7,764 nucleotides of DNA from an uncultured Eubacteriales bacterium (GTDB taxonomy: Bacteria > Bacillota > Clostridia > Oscillospirales > Acutalibacteraceae), in assembly GCA_900316925.1 (NCBI GenBank), contig ONEU01000177.1:1-7764 (forward strand). The letters are read 5' to 3'. Position numbers and translations under genes: made by a program. The notes beneath the pieces were generated by a model. It was not told the origin of the DNA and ran no database searches. It saw only the letters and a list, made by a program, of their open reading frames with translations. Position 1 is the stretch's first letter. Every line of letters begins with the position of its first letter. Positions 5,030-7,764 of the stretch are shown piece by piece.

Positions 5030-7117
5030 ATGCAGACGAAGAAAATTCTTGGTATTGCACTGGCAGCTGCTCTTGTTGGCTCCATGGCAACCGTAGCTGT
5101 GACTTCTGTATCCGCTGAAGGCGATTTCGGCAAAGCAGCAGATCACACCTATGGCGCTATCGGCGACTTCAATGAGTGGGGCGGCGATGTTGCTATGACC
5201 GACGATGATGGCGACGGTGTGTATGAAGCACGTGTTGCAGCATCCGGCGAGTTTAATTTCAAGGTTCGCGCAGACGGCGACTGGGCTTGGAGCTGGGGCG
5301 TTTATGAAGGTGAGTTCGACAGAACTCAGAACAGCCAGACCAACTGCCACGTTGTCGTTCCGGAGGGCAAGGACCTTCTGGTTAAGCTCGACACCACTAA
5401 GGTGGATGACGCAGCTCTTGCAAACGAAGAGTCTTATGTAAATGATGCAGCATTCAAATTTGAGGATGAAGGCTATGAGTTCTGGCCTGTCACCTTTGAG
5501 TTTGTTGATCCTGTAGTTGAGCCTGAGCCGGAGCCTGTGATTACCCCGAAGGAGTTTGAGACTCTTGGCGTTATCGGCGGCTTCAATGAGTGGGGCGGCG
5601 ACGTTGTGATGAGCGATGCTGACGGTGACGGTGTTTATGTTGCAACCATTACTACTCCCGGCGATTATGAGTTCAAAGTCCGTGCAGACGGTGCATGGAA
5701 TCTGAGCTGGGGCGAGTATGAAGCTGAGTTCGACAGAACCCAGAACAGCCAGACCAACTGCCATGCTGTTGTAGCAGAGGGTGAGAAGCTTGTTGTTAAG
5801 CTCGACACCACTAAGGTTGCTGCTGCTGCACTTTCAAACGAAGAGTCTTATGTAAACAATGCAGCATTCAACTTTGCTGAGGAAGGCATTGACTTCTGGC
5901 CTGTTTCCTATGAAGTACAGAAGGTTACAGAGGCTCCCTTCACAATTGTAGGCGCAATCGGCGGCTTCAATGAGTGGGGCGGCGACGTTGCTCTGACTGA
6001 TGACGGCAACGGTATTTACACAGGAATCGTAGAGGCAGCCGGCGAGTTTGACTTCAAGGTTCGTGCAGACGGCGCATGGGAACTGAGCTGGGGCGTTTAT
6101 GAGAGTGAGTTCGACAGAACCCAGAACAGCCAGACCAACTGCCATGTAAAAGTTCCGGAAGGCTACAACCTCGTTGTTACTCTGGATACCACAATGGTTG
6201 ATCCTGCAGCTCTGGATAATCCCGAGTCCTTCGTTAACTCTGACGAGTTCAACTTTGCTGAAGATGGTAAGGATTTCTGGCCTGTAAGATATACTTTTGC
6301 AGCAGCCGAGACACCTGTTGATCCTGATCCGAAGCCCGAAGATCCTTCCAAGCCTGAGGAGTCTTCCAAGCCTGAGGAGTCTTCTAAGATTGAGGAGTCT
6401 TCCAAGACTGAGGAATCCTCTAAGCCTGTTGAGAGCTACAAGACTGTAAGAACTGACTACATCTATTTCGATAACACCAACACCAAGTGGGACAGAGTGT
6501 GTGCTTACTGGTGGGATACCGATTACGGTCCGACAACAGACCTCGAAGGCAAGGACTATGGTTATGTTCGTGAGACCAATGAGGATGGCACACCTAACAA
6601 CCATCCTGCTACATTCCCCGGCACAGAAATGACCCAGATTCCTGGCACTAATATCTGGCAGTGCAGAGTTCCCTTCGGCGCAACCAACATCATCTTCAAC
6701 TCTGGTGTTTCTGATGTGGAAATGCAGGCAGGTACACTCGCATATCAGACTGATGACCTCAAGTTCGATGCTGTTGCAAACGCTGGTCAGATTTACGTTG
6801 TAGATGCTGCCAAGGAGCCTAAGCAGCAGAGAGGCAAAGAGAAGACAAAGTATAAGTATATGGTAGGTGCATACGAGACCTATACTGGCGAGTTCATCTC
6901 TGAGGAGATTAAGGGCAGCGAGACCAGCGAGGGCAGCCAGGCAAGCCAGGGCAGTCAGCAGCAGGGCAGCCAGGGCGGTACTCCTTCTGCAAGCACACCT
7001 ACTCCTGGTGGAGCACCTGGAACCGGCGACGCTACCATGCCTATCGCAATTGCTGTTGTAGCACTTGCAGCTGCTGGTGTTGCTGTTGCAGTCAGCAAGA
7101 AAAAGACTCAGGAATAA
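5030..7117 (+). CDS. Sortase-anchored multi-module starch-binding surface protein
   Basis: A 695-aa secreted protein with no catalytic domain seen. Residues 1-29 are a signal peptide (KK, hydrophobic core, VSA cleavage). Three homologous modules at about 41-158, 180-296 and 308-424 share GxFNEWGGDV, FKVRADGxW, EFDRTQNSQTNCH and FWPV. They resemble SusE/SusF-like or X25 starch-binding modules, extended by a conserved 35-residue tail. Residues 440-469 are five SKxEES hexapeptides. Residues about 474-592 form a CBM26-like module (YIYFDN, W487, AYWW, FPGTEM, W543, IIFN, QTDDL). After a Ser/Gln/Gly-rich linker (628-660) comes APGTG (662-666), a hydrophobic helix (671-688) and SKKKTQE, an LPXTG-type sorting signal with Ala for Leu. 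AGGAGG (5014-5019) supports the start. The gene has its own promoter and terminator. Likely role: holding starch at the cell surface. Its architecture recalls, but does not match, known ruminococcal starch adherence proteins. Confidence 0.93.
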   Translation: MQTKKILGIALAAALVGSMATVAVTSVSAEGDFGKAADHTYGAIGDFNEWGGDVAMTDDDGDGVYEARVAASGEFNFKVRADGDWAWSWGVYEGEFDRTQNSQTNCHVVVPEGKDLLVKLDTTKVDDAALANEESYVNDAAFKFEDEGYEFWPVTFEFVDPVVEPEPEPVITPKEFETLGVIGGFNEWGGDVVMSDADGDGVYVATITTPGDYEFKVRADGAWNLSWGEYEAEFDRTQNSQTNCHAVVAEGEKLVVKLDTTKVAAAALSNEESYVNNAAFNFAEEGIDFWPVSYEVQKVTEAPFTIVGAIGGFNEWGGDVALTDDGNGIYTGIVEAAGEFDFKVRADGAWELSWGVYESEFDRTQNSQTNCHVKVPEGYNLVVTLDTTMVDPAALDNPESFVNSDEFNFAEDGKDFWPVRYTFAAAETPVDPDPKPEDPSKPEESSKPEESSKIEESSKTEESSKPVESYKTVRTDYIYFDNTNTKWDRVCAYWWDTDYGPTTDLEGKDYGYVRETNEDGTPNNHPATFPGTEMTQIPGTNIWQCRVPFGATNIIFNSGVSDVEMQAGTLAYQTDDLKFDAVANAGQIYVVDAAKEPKQQRGKEKTKYKYMVGAYETYTGEFISEEIKGSETSEGSQASQGSQQQGSQGGTPSASTPTPGGAPGTGDATMPIAIAVVALAAAGVAVAVSKKKTQE
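5150..5503 (+). repeat. SusE/F-like module 1 of the surface protein
   Basis: Residues 41-158. Core GAIGDFNEWGGDV, an acidic loop with DxDxDG (D58, D60, D62), then FKVRADGDWAWSWG with exposed-type aromatics W85, W87 and W89 as candidate sugar stackers. It is closest to module 2, sharing long identical DNA stretches around 5392-5414 and 5423-5442. Confidence 0.85.
5567..5917 (+). repeat. SusE/F-like module 2 of the surface protein
   Basis: Residues 180-296. GVIGGFNEWGGDV, DxDxDG loop (D196, D198, D200) and FKVRADGAWNLSWG. It is joined to module 1 by a short Pro/Glu linker (PVVEPEPEPV, 161-170). It has one cysteine, C244, at the same place as C106 and C371 of the other modules. Confidence 0.85.
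5951..6301 (+). repeat. SusE/F-like module 3 of the surface protein
   Basis: Residues 308-424. GAIGGFNEWGGDV and FKVRADGAWELSWG are kept, but the acidic loop is one residue shorter (DDGNG, 324-328) and has lost the DxDxDG pattern. It leads into the Pro/Asp/Glu linker before the hexapeptide repeats. Confidence 0.85.
6347..6436 (+). repeat. Five 18-bp units encoding SKxEES hexapeptides
   Basis: Residues 440-469 read SKPEES, SKPEES, SKIEES, SKTEES, SKPVES. The 18-bp units are similar but not identical. They form a flexible, charged spacer between the three N-terminal modules and the CBM26-like module. Unit number may vary between strains through slippage. Confidence 0.88.
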
Positions 7118-7150
7118 TCCTGACGCTTTTCTCACTACATAAGTGAACCG

Positions 7151-7183
7151 ATCTCCTGCGGGATTTCCCGCAGGAGATTTTTT
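7151..7183 (+). terminator. Rho-independent terminator of the surface protein gene
   Basis: ATCTCCTGCGGG (7151-7162) pairs perfectly with CCCGCAGGAGAT (7167-7178), a 12-bp stem with a 4-base loop. The T-run continues to 7183. It lies 33 bases after the stop codon. Confidence 0.96.
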
Positions 7184-7467
7184 ATGCTGCAAGCATTTTC
7201 TTTTGAAGAGAGTCAGTCGCAATTTTTCCGTGACCGGTTGATTTTCAAGCGTCCAACTCTATTCTCGTCTACAACTGCCAATAATAGACATGGGTGGTTT
7301 AATAGAAGACAGCATTTACTAATCCGGAAAGAACAGCCGTTCCCCCTCAAAAGTACAGCAGAGAGTCTGCGTACCCGATATGCGCTTTCGTCCGTGCGTG
7401 GGAAACTAATCTCTACTCATCTACCGATTCCGGGCGGCATTCCTATTCAGAAATAACTACCGGCCAC
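7184..7467. other. Region between two terminators, no convincing gene
   Basis: An uninterrupted plus frame (7184-7456, 90 codons) runs from just after the 7151-7183 terminator to 12 bases before the next one. However, its ATG lies directly behind a terminator T-run and lacks a ribosome binding site and a good promoter. The only promoter-like pair seen is weak (TTGATT 7238-7243, TATTCT 7260-7265, 16-base spacer). No known RNA family was recognised. A small RNA ending at the 7468-7494 terminator is possible. Confidence 0.35.
7280..7339 (+). repeat. Diverged 60-bp direct repeat, copy A
   Basis: Aligns without gaps to 7498-7557, with 46 of 60 bases identical by hand count. The last 15 bases, CGGAAAGAACAGCCG, are identical and continue one more base (T). 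In one plus frame the copies translate to NNRHGWFNRRQHLLIRKEQP and NSRHGYFDRKRNLKIRKEQP, with mostly conservative or silent changes. Confidence 0.7.
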
Positions 7468-7764
7468 AATCCCCGCACTTGGCGGGGATTTTTTGAAAAT
7501 AGTAGGCACGGGTACTTTGATAGAAAACGGAACTTGAAAATACGGAAAGAACAGCCGTCAAGCGCCCCACATAAGGGGCGTGGCGGCGGTGGTAGAAAAT
7601 ACACAGCCCTGCTGTGCCGTGCCGGATGTTAGCGACATAGCAGTTTCGCCTTAAACAAACAGAGTGAGCGTCGGCGAACGACAGCGTGACTACACAGCGG
7701 CGGGGCGCCGCAGCGTGACACGGGTGCGCAGGCTCTGCGCCGCCGACGAAGATGTTGACAAAAT
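7457..7764 (-). CDS. Possible 3' end of a reading frame entering from the right edge (doubtful)
   Basis: On the minus strand one frame stays open for 101 codons from the right edge to a TAG at 7457-7459. The translation is rich in Cys, His, Arg and aromatic residues (for example FYHRRHAPYVGRL and VFYQSTRAYYF). No family was recognised. Its last codons lie inside the 7468-7490 hairpin, and the stretch also carries many short hairpins. Structured GC-rich non-coding DNA often gives such spurious open frames. The start, if any, lies outside the window. Confidence 0.2.
   Translation of the reverse strand, partial: FVNIFVGGAEPAHPCHAAAPRRCVVTLSFADAHSVCLRRNCYVANIRHGTAGLCIFYHRRHAPYVGRLTAVLSVFSSSVFYQSTRAYYFQKIPAKCGDCGR
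7468..7494 (+). terminator. Orphan Rho-independent terminator
   Basis: AATCCCCGC (7468-7476) pairs perfectly with GCGGGGATT (7482-7490), a 9-bp stem with the 5-base loop ACTTG, and six Ts run over 7489-7494. No confident gene precedes it. It would end either readthrough from the surface protein gene or an unrecognised small transcript. Confidence 0.85.
7498..7557 (+). repeat. Diverged 60-bp direct repeat, copy B
   Basis: Partner of 7280-7339 at a distance of 218 bases, immediately after the orphan terminator. It is followed directly by the hairpin-rich stretch at 7562-7740. Confidence 0.7.
7562..7740. other. Cluster of short GC-rich hairpins
   Basis: Several perfect short inverted repeats follow one another: CGCCCC/GGGGCG (7563-7568, 7575-7580), CACAGC/GCTGTG (7602-7607, 7611-7616), GCGGCG/CGCCGC (7697-7702, 7706-7711) and GCGCAG/CTGCGC (7726-7731, 7735-7740). 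There are also weaker stems at 7626-7638 and 7670-7682. The nonamer CAGCGTGAC repeats at 7682 and 7711. Base composition rises in GC compared with 7184-7330. Such arrays occur in transfer origins and ends of mobile elements, but no nic site or recombination site was recognised. Confidence 0.45.

Noticed and set aside
5024..5764. 246-codon open frame on the minus strand opposite modules 1 and 2
   Set aside because: Same cause: its repeated content mirrors the repeated modules on the sense strand, and no family resemblance or translation signals were seen.
5834..7222. 462-codon open frame on the minus strand opposite the surface protein gene
   Set aside because: It is antisense to a gene with signal peptide, modules and promoter. 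It lacks a ribosome binding site, and its start lies beyond the terminator. Repetitive, codon-biased sense sequence explains the openness.
7321..7340. Signal recognition particle RNA-like motif (CCGGAAAGAACAGCC)
   Set aside because: It resembles the conserved SRP RNA loop only partly, and the flanking sequence does not form the required long hairpin.
7184..7456. 90-codon plus-strand frame as a protein gene
   Set aside because: The ATG directly follows a terminator T-run, with no ribosome site or convincing promoter. Kept only as an uncertain region note because of the repeat and the following terminator.

Overview
The window reads as chromosomal DNA of a Gram-positive gut anaerobe of the Clostridia, most likely a Ruminococcus-like member of the Oscillospiraceae. 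This is inferred from strong AGGAGG ribosome binding sites, sigma-A promoters with 17-base spacers, a type I GAPDH, and a sortase-anchored starch-binding protein with a CBM26-like module, a type of surface protein known from amylolytic ruminococci. No species can be named from the sequence alone.

Layout. 1-419 (minus): 5' end of the GAPDH gene gap with a clear promoter. 420-867: intergenic, dominated by two tandem 156-bp repeats, each carrying a perfect 14-bp inverted repeat. 868-3006 (plus): promoter, aguA (agmatine deiminase), aguB (N-carbamoylputrescine amidase) and a terminator. Together these two enzymes convert agmatine to putrescine. 3077-3835 (minus): AqpZ-like water channel, convergent with aguAB, with its own promoter. 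4003-4608 (minus): a 172-aa zinc-ribbon/DUF2007-like/single-TM protein with its own consensus promoter and terminator. 4609-4938: AT-rich intergenic DNA with two possible operator-like inverted repeats. 4939-7183 (plus): a complete transcription unit for a 695-aa secreted surface protein with a signal peptide, three SusE/SusF-like (X25-like) modules of about 117 residues, a SKxEES linker, a CBM26-like module, an APGTG sorting signal and a C-terminal membrane anchor. 7184-7764: no convincing gene. It holds a second strong terminator, a diverged 60-bp direct repeat, a string of short GC-rich hairpins and a low-confidence minus-strand reading frame running off the edge. It may be the margin of a mobile element or a structured RNA region.

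The genes are separate housekeeping or accessory units rather than one system. Only aguA-aguB form a clear pathway. The most interesting locus is the four-module, non-catalytic surface protein, a probable starch adhesin. The right-hand 580 bases are the part least explained by ordinary annotation.
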